DNA of 64,000 bases, taken from positions 1-64,000 of the forward strand of contig NZ_SMKY01000012.1 in NCBI RefSeq assembly GCF_004349235.1, written 5' to 3'. This DNA is from Actinomadura darangshiensis (GTDB taxonomy: Bacteria; Actinomycetota; Actinomycetes; Streptosporangiales; Streptosporangiaceae). The translations under genes were made by a program, and so were the position numbers. Shown here in pieces: positions 1 to 8,796 of this stretch (its first letter is position 1; each line of letters opens with the position of its first letter). Under the pieces are notes generated by a model. It was not told where the DNA came from and searched no databases. It saw only the letters and a list, made by a program, of their open reading frames with translations.

Positions 1-11
1 CGGGGGGACGG

Positions 12-1952
12 ATGATCGGGGGACGCTACCGGGTCACGGCCGGGGTCATGCGCGGCCCGCGCGGCAGCGTCTTCCGAGCGGAGGCCCCCGACGGCCGCCC
101 GGTGATCGTGAAGGAGTCCCGCGCCTACGTCGGCGAGCGCGAGGACGGCTTCGACCTGCGCATGTACCTCCGCAACGAGCTCCGCATCCTGCGCGCGCTG
201 GCCGGGGTCCCCGGCGTCCCCGAGGCGCTCGACCACTTCCGGCACGGCGAGGACGAGTACCTCGTCATGACCGATGCCGGGGCCACCGACCTCAACCGCC
301 ACGTCGCCGAGGCCGGGGTGTTCACCGGCGCCGACCTGGCCGCCCTGGCGTCCCGGATCCTGGAGGTCCTCGACGCGGTGCACGCGCGCGGCGTGGTCGT
401 CCGCGACCTGTCGCCCAAGAACATCGTCCTCGGCGAGGACGGCGGCTGCACGCTCGTCGACTTCGGCACCAGCGGGCTGGAGGACCTGCAGATGCCCGGC
501 TGGAGCCGCGGATTCAGCGTCCCGGACCAGCGCACCGGGCGTCCGTCCACCCCCGCCGACGACTACTTCTCCCTGGGCGCCACGCTCTGCTACGCCGCCA
601 CCGGGCTGAACCCCGTCATCGTCGACCCCGACCTGGAGCGCGGGGTGCAGCGCACGCTGCAGTGCCTGGCCCGGATCTTCCCGGACGCCGGGACGGGCAC
701 GGTCGCCCTGCTGCCCCGCCTGCTCAGCCTCGACCCGGCGGAGCGGACGTCCGCCGCCGCCGAGATCAGGACCGGCGGGGGAGCCGCGCCGCCGCGCCCC
801 TGCGCGCCCCCCGTGCGGCTGACCGGCGACCTGCTGTCGGCGGTCCTCGAACACACGGTCCGCGAGGTCGCCGGGTATGCCGAGCGCCTGATGGGCGGCC
901 CGGACGACGCCCGCCGGGCCGCGCCGCCGATCACCAACGTCTACAGCGGCTCCGCGGGCGTGGGCATGGAGCTGCTCCAGCACCCGGAGGCCCGCGCGAC
1001 GGGCGCCGACCTCGCGCGCTGGACGGCGGAGAACCTGCCGCCCGCGAACCTGCCTCCGGCGCTGTACTTCGGCCTCACCGGGACCGCGATCTTCCTGACC
1101 GCCGCCCGCCTCACGGCCGCCCCCGATCTGCCGGCGCCGGACCCCGTCCGGCCGGCCGGGGACGACAAGGCCGACCAGGCGCACGGGCTCGCCGGCATCG
1201 GCACCGGCCACCTGGTGCTCGCCTCCCTCGACCCGTCCGGGGACCATCTGGCGACGGCCGCCGAATGCGCGCGCCGCCTGCTCGCCGGGGAGGTCACCGC
1301 GCCGGACGCCCTGCCCGAGGAGCTCACCGCCCTCGAACCGTCCGGTGCCGGGCTCGACGTCGACACCGCCTACGCGCACGGGGACGCGGGCGTCGCCGAC
1401 TTCCTCCTCGCCCACCACCTGGCCACCGGCGACGCCGAGACGGGCGAGGCGGCACGGGAACGCTTCACCGCCCTGTCCAAGGCGGCCGAGGGACTGGTCG
1501 GCGAACTGCTGTCCCCCACGGGCAGGCCGATGGGCGCGTCCTGGTGCCAGGGCATGTCGGGCGTCGCGACCGCCTTCCTGCGCGCGGGCCTGGCCTTCGA
1601 CGACCACACCTACATGGACCTCGCCGCCCGGACCGTCCGGGCCTGCGCGCTGGTCGCGCCCCGCGCCTGGGTCACGTCCCAGTGCTGCGGCCTCGCCGGC
1701 ATCGGCGACGCCCTGATCGACGTCGCCCAGGCGACCGGCGACGACACCTACTGGCGCCATGCGGAGGACATGGCCGAGCTGATGCTCATCCGCGCCGGCG
1801 GCCCCCACGACCGGCCGATCTTCCCGGGCAACGACCTGGACGTCCAGGCGTTCACCTGGGGGACGGGCACCGCGGGCGTCCTGTCGTTCCTGCGCCGGCT
1901 GCACACCCGCAGCGGCCCCCGGCTGTGGTCGGTGCCGCTCGCCCAGGGCTAG
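12..1952 (+). CDS. Protein kinase-LanC lanthipeptide synthetase-like protein (5' end probably outside window)
   Basis: The N-terminal half (about residues 1-265) is a Ser/Thr-kinase-like domain with the catalytic loop VVRDLSPKN and the metal-binding LVDFG. The C-terminal half (about 275-640) is a LanC-type cyclase with YAHGDAG (His456), SWCQG (Cys512) and SQCCG (Cys558-Cys559). Kinase-LanC fusions are class III/IV lanthipeptide synthetases that dehydrate Ser/Thr and close thioether rings. The Cys/Cys-Cys zinc site argues for a metal-containing cyclase (class IV, LanL-like) rather than zinc-free class III. The frame is open upstream of the first ATG to the window edge, and such enzymes normally start with a lyase domain of about 200 residues, so the true start is probably outside the window. 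No precursor peptide gene is visible here. A regulatory kinase-LanC protein is the alternative. Confidence 0.75.
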   Translation: MIGGRYRVTAGVMRGPRGSVFRAEAPDGRPVIVKESRAYVGEREDGFDLRMYLRNELRILRALAGVPGVPEALDHFRHGEDEYLVMTDAGATDLNRHVAEAGVFTGADLAALASRILEVLDAVHARGVVVRDLSPKNIVLGEDGGCTLVDFGTSGLEDLQMPGWSRGFSVPDQRTGRPSTPADDYFSLGATLCYAATGLNPVIVDPDLERGVQRTLQCLARIFPDAGTGTVALLPRLLSLDPAERTSAAAEIRTGGGAAPPRPCAPPVRLTGDLLSAVLEHTVREVAGYAERLMGGPDDARRAAPPITNVYSGSAGVGMELLQHPEARATGADLARWTAENLPPANLPPALYFGLTGTAIFLTAARLTAAPDLPAPDPVRPAGDDKADQAHGLAGIGTGHLVLASLDPSGDHLATAAECARRLLAGEVTAPDALPEELTALEPSGAGLDVDTAYAHGDAGVADFLLAHHLATGDAETGEAARERFTALSKAAEGLVGELLSPTGRPMGASWCQGMSGVATAFLRAGLAFDDHTYMDLAARTVRACALVAPRAWVTSQCCGLAGIGDALIDVAQATGDDTYWRHAEDMAELMLIRAGGPHDRPIFPGNDLDVQAFTWGTGTAGVLSFLRRLHTRSGPRLWSVPLAQG

Positions 1953-1954
1953 CT

Positions 1955-4690
1955 TCAGGCCCGGCCCTCGGCCGGGCTGCGCTGGAGCTGCCTGCGCGAG
2001 GTGATGCCGAGCTTGCCGAAGGTCTTGCGCAGGTGCCATTCGACCGTGCGCGGGCTGATGAACAGCCGGGCCCCGATCTCGGGATTCGTCAGGCCCTCCC
2101 GGACGAGCCGGACGATCTGCGCCTCCTGCGGCGTGAGTTCGCTCGCCGCCTCGCCGGTGCGTTTCCGGACATGCTCGCCCGTCGCCAGCAGCTCTTGGGC
2201 GGCCCGCTGCGCGAAGGCGTCCATGCCCATCGCGGTGAACGACTCGTGGGCGGTGCGCAGCTGCTCCCGGGCGGCGCGGCGGCGACGGCCCCGGCGCAGC
2301 CATTCGCCGTAAAGGAGGTGCGCGCGGGCCAGCTCGCCGCGGACACCGGCGCGTCCGAGAAGGTCGATCGCCTCGCGGTAGTGGCCCTCCGCCGCCGTGC
2401 CCTCGCCCATCAGCGCCTGCGAGCGCGCCTGCACGCCCAGCGCCCAGTCCGTCCCGGCGGGGAGAGTCGCCTCGGTGAGCCGCCGGAGGGCGGCGGCGGC
2501 CCGTCCGGGCGTGCCGCTCCGGGCGGCCGCCTCGATGTACTCCACCAGCGCCCAGGGCGAGGTCCCCACCTGCACCGGACGGTCCTCCCCGGCCTCGGGC
2601 ACAGCGGCCAGCGCCTCCGCGTACCGGCCGAGGCCGTTGCACAGCAGGGCGGTGGCGAACGCGCTGACCGTCAGCCCGTTGCCCTCGCCCCGGCGGGCCG
2701 CCTCCGCGGCGACGTTCCGCCGCAGCACGGCGCCCTCGTCCTCGCGGCCCCGCCAGGCGGTCAGCAGCAGGGCACCGTAGGGCGGGACGGGCGTCCCGGT
2801 CGCCTCGGAGACCGTCGTGATCTCCTCGACCAGCGCCTCCGCGGCGGCCGGCTCACCGGCGAACACGTCCACGGCGACCTGCTGGGTCAGCGCGAGGGGG
2901 AGCGCGGTGACCTCACCGGACTCCCGGGCCAGCCGGACGTGCCGGGCGGCGAGCACGCTCCAGGTCTCGTGGTCCCACACCGCCGCCGCGGTCACCCCGG
3001 CCAGCCAGAGCCAGCGCAGACCGTCCTCTTCGGACAAATCCGGGCCGCGGAAGACGCGCAGCGCCGCCTTCAGCGGCGGCACCCCGGCGGCGAAGCCCTC
3101 GGTGATCCGCACCGCCAGGCCGTCGAGCAGCAGGTCGGCCGGGCGCGGCTCGTCCGGCGGCGGCGCGGACCGCGCGGCCTCCGCCGCCTCGGTCTCCCCC
3201 GGCCCGTCGGCCAGCGGACCGGCGAACAGCGCCGCACTGATCGCCTCCAGGTACGTCTCGCGCGCCAGCATCAAATCCTGCGGCGCGAGCCGCCGAGCGG
3301 CGTCGAGCAGCAGGCGCGGGGCGTCGCGGCCGCGGTCCACGGTGAAGGCGATCTGGGCGCGCAGCAGCTCGACCTGCCCGCGCCGGGCCAGATCGAGGGG
3401 GCCCGCCTCGGCGATCGACAGCAGCCGCAGCGCCGTGTCGGGCGACCCGGCGTGATGGGTCGCCCGCGCCGCCGCCAGCGCCCGCTGCTGCCGCCGGACG
3501 TGGTCAGGCGTCAACTCGGCCGCCCGCGCCAGGAACGCCGCCGCCGCGGCCACCCCGCCGCGCGACCGCGCCCGCCCGGCCGAACGCTCCAGCTCCGCCG
3601 CGATGTCCTCGTCCGGCGCCTGCGCACCCTGCGCCGCGTGCCAGGCGCGCCGGTCGGGATCGTCCTCCCGGTCGATGGCCTCGGCCAGGACACGATGCAT
3701 GGCGCGCCGGTCGTCGGGCGACGCCGTCCAGTACACGGCGGCGCGCACCAGCGGATGGTGGAACCGCACCCGGTCGTCGATCTCGACGAGCCGCGCCGAG
3801 ACGGCGGGCGTGGCCGCCTCGATGCCGATCCCCAGCCGGTCGGCCGCCCGCCACAGCAGCACCGGGTCGCCGGCCGGTTCCGCCGCCGCGGCCAGCAGCA
3901 GCCGCCGCGTCTCGGCGGGCAGCCCCGCCACCCGCCGCCGGAAGATCTCCTGGATCCGGCCGGCGAGGGTCGGCATGTCCGGCACGCGGAAGCCGCCCGC
4001 GAGGTCCGCCGGCGTCGTCTCCTTCGGCAGCTCCAGCAGGGCCAGCGGGTTGCCCCGGGCCTCGGCGATGAACCGGTCGAGCACCCGCTCGTCCCACGAG
4101 CCGGGGAGGGCGGCGCGGACGAGCGCCCGCGCGTCCGCGTCCGGCAGGCCCTTCACCTCCATCTCCGGCAATCCGGACAGCTCCGGCATGTCCCCCGCGG
4201 CACGGGTCGCGAAGACGATCGCGACCGACTCCACGTCCAGCCTGCGGGCGGTGAAGGCCAGCGCCTGCACCGACGCCCGGTCGAGCCACTGCACGTCGTC
4301 CACGACGCAGATCAGCGGACGGTCCCGGGCGGCCTCCGCGAGCAGCCCCAGGACGGCCAGGCCGACGAGGAACCGGTCGGGCGCGCGGCCGGCGCTCAGC
4401 CCGAGCGCCGCGCGCAGCGCCTCATGCTGCGGATCGGGGAGCGCGGGCAGCCGGTCCGACAGGGGCGTGCAGAGCCGGTGCAGCCCGGCGAAGGCCAGCT
4501 CCGTCTCGGACGGCACCCCGGTGATCCGGACGGTCTGGAACCCCCGCGCCCGCTCGGCCAGATGCCCCAGCAGCGCCGTCTTGCCGATGCCCGCCTCGCC
4601 GCGCACCACCAGCGCCCGGCTCTCGCCGCCGCGGACGGCGTCCAGCAGAGCGTCCAGCTCCGCGCACTCGGCGCGCCGACCTCGTAACAC
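1955..4690 (-). CDS. LAL-family LuxR transcriptional regulator with AAA ATPase domain
   Basis: This 911-residue protein has a Walker A motif GEAGIGKTALL near residue 30 and an aspartate-rich Walker B (ICVVDDVQWLD). A long helical, TPR-like middle follows. The C-terminal LuxR helix-turn-helix (LTPQEAQIVRLVREGLTN, then SPRTVEWHL) occupies the last 65 residues or so. Length and order are those of large ATP-binding LuxR (LAL/MalT-like) regulators, usually pathway-specific activators. It ends 3 bp from the convergent kinase-LanC gene and diverges from the esterase gene, so the esterase/reductase pair is the nearest candidate target. ATP-dependent activation is known for the family and inferred here. 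Confidence 0.9.
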   Translation of the reverse strand: MLRGRRAECAELDALLDAVRGGESRALVVRGEAGIGKTALLGHLAERARGFQTVRITGVPSETELAFAGLHRLCTPLSDRLPALPDPQHEALRAALGLSAGRAPDRFLVGLAVLGLLAEAARDRPLICVVDDVQWLDRASVQALAFTARRLDVESVAIVFATRAAGDMPELSGLPEMEVKGLPDADARALVRAALPGSWDERVLDRFIAEARGNPLALLELPKETTPADLAGGFRVPDMPTLAGRIQEIFRRRVAGLPAETRRLLLAAAAEPAGDPVLLWRAADRLGIGIEAATPAVSARLVEIDDRVRFHHPLVRAAVYWTASPDDRRAMHRVLAEAIDREDDPDRRAWHAAQGAQAPDEDIAAELERSAGRARSRGGVAAAAAFLARAAELTPDHVRRQQRALAAARATHHAGSPDTALRLLSIAEAGPLDLARRGQVELLRAQIAFTVDRGRDAPRLLLDAARRLAPQDLMLARETYLEAISAALFAGPLADGPGETEAAEAARSAPPPDEPRPADLLLDGLAVRITEGFAAGVPPLKAALRVFRGPDLSEEDGLRWLWLAGVTAAAVWDHETWSVLAARHVRLARESGEVTALPLALTQQVAVDVFAGEPAAAEALVEEITTVSEATGTPVPPYGALLLTAWRGREDEGAVLRRNVAAEAARRGEGNGLTVSAFATALLCNGLGRYAEALAAVPEAGEDRPVQVGTSPWALVEYIEAAARSGTPGRAAAALRRLTEATLPAGTDWALGVQARSQALMGEGTAAEGHYREAIDLLGRAGVRGELARAHLLYGEWLRRGRRRRAAREQLRTAHESFTAMGMDAFAQRAAQELLATGEHVRKRTGEAASELTPQEAQIVRLVREGLTNPEIGARLFISPRTVEWHLRKTFGKLGITSRRQLQRSPAEGRA

Positions 4691-4726
4691 CCCTTGAATC
4701 TACTCGCCGGTGGCCCCGGGACCACC

Positions 4727-4755
4727 CCAGGGACTCGGCCAGGGACTCACCCTGG
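4727..4755. promoter_or_regulatory. Repeat/palindrome in the regulator-esterase intergenic region
   Basis: CCAGGGACT occurs twice, 12 bp apart (4727-4735 and 4739-4747). The second copy forms the palindrome CCAGGG-actca-CCCTGG (4739-4755). It lies between the divergent LAL regulator and esterase genes, where an operator is expected. Binding by the LAL protein is inference. Confidence 0.4.
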
Positions 4756-4827
4756 TTACTCGCGCGCCCCGCCCGGCGACAGTGGTCGATATCGGCTCGA
4801 AGACGAGCACGGAAGGAGACCACGCAG

Positions 4828-5793
4828 ATGAGCGAGCCCATCCTGGAACCGGCGGCGCAGGCGTTCGCCGACGCGGCCGCCAAACCGCCCTACCTCTACG
4901 AACTGGGCGCGGAAGGCGCCCGCAAGGTCCTGGACGACATCCAGTCCGCACCGGTCGGCATGCCGGTGGTGGACGAGAAGTGGATCACGGTCCCGGCCGG
5001 GGCCGGCGACGTGCGGGTGCGGATCGTCAAGCCCGCCGGGACGGCCGGCGTGCTGCCGGTCGTGCTGTACGTCCACGGGGGCGGGTGGATCCTCGGCAAC
5101 GCCGGGACGCACGACCGGCTCGTCCGCGAACTGGCGGCCGGGGCAGGCGCCGCGGTCGCGTTCGTGGAGTACGACCGGTCCCCCGAGGCCCGGTACCCGG
5201 TCGCGATCGAGCAGGCCTACGCCACCGCGCAGTGGATCATCCGGAACGGGCCGGCGGAAGGGCTCGACGCGTCCCGCATGGCCGTCGCCGGAGACTCGGC
5301 CGGCGGCAACATGACCGCCGCCCTGGCCATCCTCGCCAAGCGGCGCGGCGACGTCCGGTTCGTCCACCAGTCGATGTACTACCCGGTCACCGACGCCGCG
5401 CAGGACACCGCCAGCTACCGCGAGTTCGCCGCCGGCCCGCACCTGACCGCCAAGGCCATGGCCTGGTTCTGGGACGCCTACACCACCGACCCGGAACAGC
5501 GCGCCGAGGCCACCGCGTCACCACTGCGGGCCGGCCTGGACGACCTGGCCGGCCTGCCGCCCGCCTTCGTCATCGTGGACGAGAACGACGTCCTGCGCGA
5601 CGAGGGCGAGGCCTACGCCCGCCGCCTCACCGAGGCCGGCGTCCCGACCACCAGCGTCCGCTACAACGGCACCCTGCACGACTTCATGATGCTCAACCCG
5701 GTCCGCGACACCAGTGCCGCGCGGGCCGCCACCGCCCAGGCCGTCCAGACCCTCGCCACCGCCCTGGACACCCGACCCCGTGAGACTGATTAG
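4828..5793 (+). CDS. Alpha/beta hydrolase, HSL-type esterase/lipase
   Basis: A 321-residue hydrolase of the hormone-sensitive-lipase family. It has the oxyanion-hole motif YVHGGGW (about residues 75-81), the nucleophile elbow GDSAGG (about 155-160), a downstream acidic residue in VIVDENDVL and a late His in LHDFM. The start follows AAGGAGA at normal spacing. Expected to be a cytoplasmic carboxylic-ester hydrolase; the substrate is unknown. The next gene starts 8 bp downstream, so the two are probably co-transcribed. Confidence 0.9.
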   Translation: MSEPILEPAAQAFADAAAKPPYLYELGAEGARKVLDDIQSAPVGMPVVDEKWITVPAGAGDVRVRIVKPAGTAGVLPVVLYVHGGGWILGNAGTHDRLVRELAAGAGAAVAFVEYDRSPEARYPVAIEQAYATAQWIIRNGPAEGLDASRMAVAGDSAGGNMTAALAILAKRRGDVRFVHQSMYYPVTDAAQDTASYREFAAGPHLTAKAMAWFWDAYTTDPEQRAEATASPLRAGLDDLAGLPPAFVIVDENDVLRDEGEAYARRLTEAGVPTTSVRYNGTLHDFMMLNPVRDTSAARAATAQAVQTLATALDTRPRETD

Positions 5794-5801
5794 GAAACGC
5801 C

Positions 5802-6557
5802 ATGAGAATCGTTGTCATCGGCGGCACCGGCCTGATCGGGTCGAAGCTCGTCGCGAACCTCACCGCGCAAGGCCACGAGGCCGTGCCCGCGTCCCCGAAC
5901 ACCGGCGTCAACACCATCACCGGCGAAGGACTCGCGGACGTCTTGACCGGCGCGTCCGTGGTGATCGACGTGGCCAACTCCCCGTCGTTCGAGGACGCCG
6001 CCGTCCTGAAGTTCTTCGAGACCTCGACCGCCAACCTGCTCGCCGCGGAGGAGGAGGCCGGCGTCGGCCACCACGTCGCCCTGTCGATCGTGGGCGTCGA
6101 GCGGCCGCCGGAGCGCGGCTACTTCCGCGCGAAGATCGCCCAGGAGAACCTGATCGAGAAGTCGCCGATCCCGTACTCGATCGTGCACGCGACGCAGTTC
6201 TTCGAGTTCACCAGAGCCATCGCCGACACGTCCACCATCGACGGCGCCGTCCGGATGGCGCCCGTGTTCTACCAACCCATGGCCGGCGACGACGTTGCGA
6301 AGGCGGTCGGCAAAGCCGCGACCGGCACACCGCTGAACGGCCGCGTCGAGACCGCTGGCCCCGAGCGTTTCCGGATGGACGAGTTCTTCCGCGACGCCCT
6401 GGCCTACTGGAACGACCCGCGCGAGGTCGTCACCGACCCGCAGGCGCACTACTTCGGCGCCGAAGTGGTGGAGGACAGCCTCGTCCCGACCGGCGAAGCC
6501 GAACTCGGCACGATCACCTACTCCAACTGGCCCGGCCGAGACGAATTCCCCAAATAA
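5802..6557 (+). CDS. NAD(P)-binding SDR/NmrA-like oxidoreductase
   Basis: The protein begins directly with the Rossmann dinucleotide motif VVIGGTGLIGSKLV and continues as an atypical short-chain dehydrogenase/NmrA-like fold of 251 residues. It lacks a clear YxxxK catalytic pair, which is usual for NmrA-like sensors or reductases. It is linked to the upstream esterase by an 8-bp gap. A strong hairpin follows its stop codon. The biochemical role is unassigned. Confidence 0.85.
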   Translation: MRIVVIGGTGLIGSKLVANLTAQGHEAVPASPNTGVNTITGEGLADVLTGASVVIDVANSPSFEDAAVLKFFETSTANLLAAEEEAGVGHHVALSIVGVERPPERGYFRAKIAQENLIEKSPIPYSIVHATQFFEFTRAIADTSTIDGAVRMAPVFYQPMAGDDVAKAVGKAATGTPLNGRVETAGPERFRMDEFFRDALAYWNDPREVVTDPQAHYFGAEVVEDSLVPTGEAELGTITYSNWPGRDEFPK

Positions 6558-6565
6558 CCCGCCGC

Positions 6566-6595
6566 CCCTCACCCGCGCCGCCGCGCGGGTGAGGG
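6566..6595. terminator. Hairpin terminator after the esterase/reductase operon
   Basis: A perfect 12-bp stem CCCTCACCCGCG / CGCGGGTGAGGG with a 6-nt loop starts 8 bp after the reductase stop. There is no T-run, as is common for high-GC actinomycete terminators. Confidence 0.75.
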
Positions 6596-6599
6596 CCTC

Positions 6600-7110
6600 G
6601 CGATGACCGCCAGGAAGACCTCGACCCGGCGGACGCCGAACGCGACGAAGCCGGCCTCGCCCTCAGCTCACGGAAAGCCGTCCATCGCGGGTGAGCGCCG
6701 CCGCAGCATGGTCAAGGGATCCATCGCGGCCACCACGGCGGCCGTGCGGTCGGATACGCCGAGCTTCTTAGTAGGTCTTGACCGGCGCCTCGCCGATCAG
6801 CAGCACGCGGCGCGCTCGCCGCCTTTGGGCTCGGCGCACCATTCGGAACCGGGCCGACCTCGGCCTGCTGATCCCGATGACCTGCCTCGCCGCGGCCGCC
6901 GCGATCGTCGCCACCGTCCACGCGACGGGCGACCACCCGGTACCGGATCCACGGCGCCCAACTCACCGAGCCACTGCTGCTCCGCCTCGCCTCGACCACC
7001 CGCGCCAACGCCCTCACACTCGCCACCGCCTGCCTTCCGTCCGCGCAATCGATCACCCGAAGCAGGCCCATGACCCTCAGCGGCGCAAGCTCGCGGATCG
7101 CCCGCGCCCC
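6600..7110. other. About 510 bp without a convincing gene; possible decayed sequence
   Basis: Small open frames exist on both strands but none has good coding character. On the minus strand around 6700-6775 a short stretch reads KLGVSDRTAAVVAAM, reminiscent of a regulator's C-terminal helix-turn-helix. On the plus strand around 6840-6950 there is a short hydrophobic segment. Both could be gene remnants; neither is intact. Confidence 0.3.
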
Positions 7111-7112
7111 GT

Positions 7113-7790
7113 TCACGACCACTCGTTCAATCGCCGTTCCAACCCATCAAGGAGGGCTTGAAGACCGGACTCGAACGTCCTATCTGGGGCGGCGGCATAG
7201 TCGGTCGCCGCCGTGGTCTCAAGGCGGGCGCGCAGGCGCGGGTAGCGCATGGCGATCTCCTTGGCACCGGCCATGGCGTCCTGGAACCGCTTCTCGGCCG
7301 CGTCGTCCTTGTCGAGCCGACGCATGAGCGAGGCGGTCGCCGCGGCCCCGGCCGCGTTCCCGAGGACATAGGTGAAGACCGCGCCGGCAGCCTGATCGGC
7401 CTGGTCACCCTTGAAACCAGCCGCCTCGTAGACGGCAAGGCCGTGGTCGTCGTGCCGCGCCTTGCCCTCGCCGTACAGGACGTATGCGGCAAAAGCCTGC
7501 ACCAACCAGGGGTGCCGGATGAACATCTGGTGCAGGTCGGCGGCCATGGTCGTGGCCGCGGCACGCCAGCTCACCTGATCCAGGTCGGGCAGCGTGAGTT
7601 CGCTCCACATCTGGTCGGCAGCGAGCAGGACGAGGTTGTCCTTGTTCTTCACGTGCCAGTACATGGCCGTCGCCGCCGAATCGAGCCGCTTCCCCAGGGC
7701 GCGCATGTTCAGCCCTTCAAGACCCTCCTCGTCCAGGAGCGTGATGGCGGCGCGGACGATCTGATCCCGGCTGAGGGTGTCGCGAGGCAT
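7113..7790 (-). CDS. TetR-family transcriptional regulator
   Basis: A 225-residue protein with an N-terminal TetR helix-turn-helix (LSRDQIVRAAITLLDEEG, then MRALGKRLDSAATAMYWHV) and a helical ligand-binding C-terminus of the TetR_C type. It is divergent from the small membrane-protein gene at 7914, with 123 bp between the starts. That gap holds three copies of a 17-bp near-palindrome. It probably represses both itself and the divergent gene, with release by a small ligand, as in the TetR family generally. Confidence 0.92.
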   Translation of the reverse strand: MPRDTLSRDQIVRAAITLLDEEGLEGLNMRALGKRLDSAATAMYWHVKNKDNLVLLAADQMWSELTLPDLDQVSWRAAATTMAADLHQMFIRHPWLVQAFAAYVLYGEGKARHDDHGLAVYEAAGFKGDQADQAAGAVFTYVLGNAAGAAATASLMRRLDKDDAAEKRFQDAMAGAKEIAMRYPRLRARLETTAATDYAAAPDRTFESGLQALLDGLERRLNEWS

Positions 7791-7810
7791 GCCCTCACCC
7801 TACGCACCCA

Positions 7811-7894
7811 CTTGCACAAAGTTCAAGAATCAGCTTGCACTTAGTGCAAGCTCCGGTTACGGTCGTCCCTATCAGCACTTGAACTAAGTGCAAG
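7811..7894. promoter_or_regulatory. Three 17-bp operators (consensus CTTGmACwwAGTkCAAG) for the TetR protein
   Basis: Sites lie at 7811-7827 (CTTGCACAAAGTTCAAG), 7834-7850 (CTTGCACTTAGTGCAAG, a perfect palindrome around one central base) and 7878-7894 (CTTGAACTAAGTGCAAG). The central site supplies a possible -35 TTGCAC (7835-7840), with a -10-like TACGGT 17 bp further (7858-7863) for the rightward gene. The right site then lies just downstream of that -10. This is a classic repression layout. Confidence 0.8.
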
Positions 7895-7913
7895 TCATCG
7901 AAGGGAAGCCCCC

Positions 7914-8432
7914 GTGAACACCCTCGCCGCCGTCATGCAGCTGCTGGTCGCCGTGGCCTTCGTCAGCATCCCGGTGGTCCGCCACCGCTACGGCCCCGCC
8001 GCCAAGGCCGCCGCGGAGGCCGAGCTGCGCCGCCAGAACGTCCGCCCGCAGGTACTGGAAGAGAACAAGCTTCGCTTCGACGCCGGCGGCCACGAGACCG
8101 CCGCCCCCGCGACCGTCGCGGCGATCATGATCGTGACCGCCGCCCTGAACATCGCCGGCGTAGACCTGGCCCAGCTGCTGACCTGGATCTTCTCTTCCGC
8201 GGTCCTCTTGATGAACGCGGGGATCGTCTACAGCAACCTCACCGCGGTCAAGTCGGTAGAGGCCGCCTTCCGCCGCAAGGGCGACCCAGAACTGGCCCGC
8301 GTCGAAGTCGCCCCGTTCCTCAAGGCGGCCGAGAAGGCCTTCCCGACCTGGGTCCAAGCCCAGACCTACGTCCGCAACACCATCGTCTTCGCCGGCTCCA
8401 CCATCGCCCTGATAGCCGTAACCCTCCCCTGA
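7914..8432 (+). CDS. Small membrane protein controlled by the divergent TetR
   Basis: A 172-residue protein with hydrophobic segments near the N-terminus (LAAVMQLLVAVAFVSIPVV), in the middle (ATVAAIMIVTAALNIAGV) and at the C-terminus (IVFAGSTIALIAVTL), so probably three to four membrane passes. No catalytic motif was recognised. It starts at GTG or ATG-equivalent position 7914 after GAAGGGAAG. The operator array immediately upstream makes it the evident target of the TetR regulator. Its function, perhaps a stress- or drug-responsive membrane factor, is not assigned. Confidence 0.75.
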   Translation: MNTLAAVMQLLVAVAFVSIPVVRHRYGPAAKAAAEAELRRQNVRPQVLEENKLRFDAGGHETAAPATVAAIMIVTAALNIAGVDLAQLLTWIFSSAVLLMNAGIVYSNLTAVKSVEAAFRRKGDPELARVEVAPFLKAAEKAFPTWVQAQTYVRNTIVFAGSTIALIAVTLP

Positions 8433-8694
8433 CCACTGGCAACAGTGCGCGTCGGTAAAGGTAACCGTGCCACCTTGGGGTGCGTCGCGGTAGGCGCCGC
8501 AGAACGCCTTGCCATCCGGCCGCCGATGGCGATATCGACTGAGCGAGGCTGCCATACGTGTGCCCCGGACCGACCTGGCCCACTGGCACGACTCGAAACT
8601 CCACACCGCGCCCGTCCGCTCCACCCGATGGCGATGAGAAAGTCACGAAATCCCTGGCCAAACCCGCAACCGCTCAGCAACGCGAAAGAAGGGA

Positions 8695-8741
8695 AGCCTT
8701 GGGAGGGAGGGCCGGCTACTCCGGCCCTCCCTCCCAAGGCT
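8695..8741. terminator. Very strong bidirectional hairpin terminator (21-bp perfect stem)
   Basis: Arms 8695-8715 and 8721-8741 are perfectly complementary over 21 bp (core GCCTTGGGAGGGAGGGCCGG) around a 5-nt loop, ctact. It lies between the convergent membrane-protein gene and the lipoprotein gene and probably ends both transcripts. The 8433-8694 stretch before it holds no supported gene. Confidence 0.85.
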
Positions 8742-8796
8742 CCTCTGGGTTAGCAATCAGTGGTCGACGTGCCATGTGTCGCGCAGATGCCGGCCG

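Noticed and set aside
662-4687. Very long plus-strand frame of 1341 codons
   Set aside because: It is Arg/Pro/Gly-rich low-complexity sequence antisense to the LAL regulator and out of frame with the LanC gene; a GC-rich shadow frame.
6603-7073. Plus-strand frame of 156 codons
   Set aside because: Low-complexity Arg/Pro/Ser composition without a ribosome site or domain; treated as non-coding or decayed.
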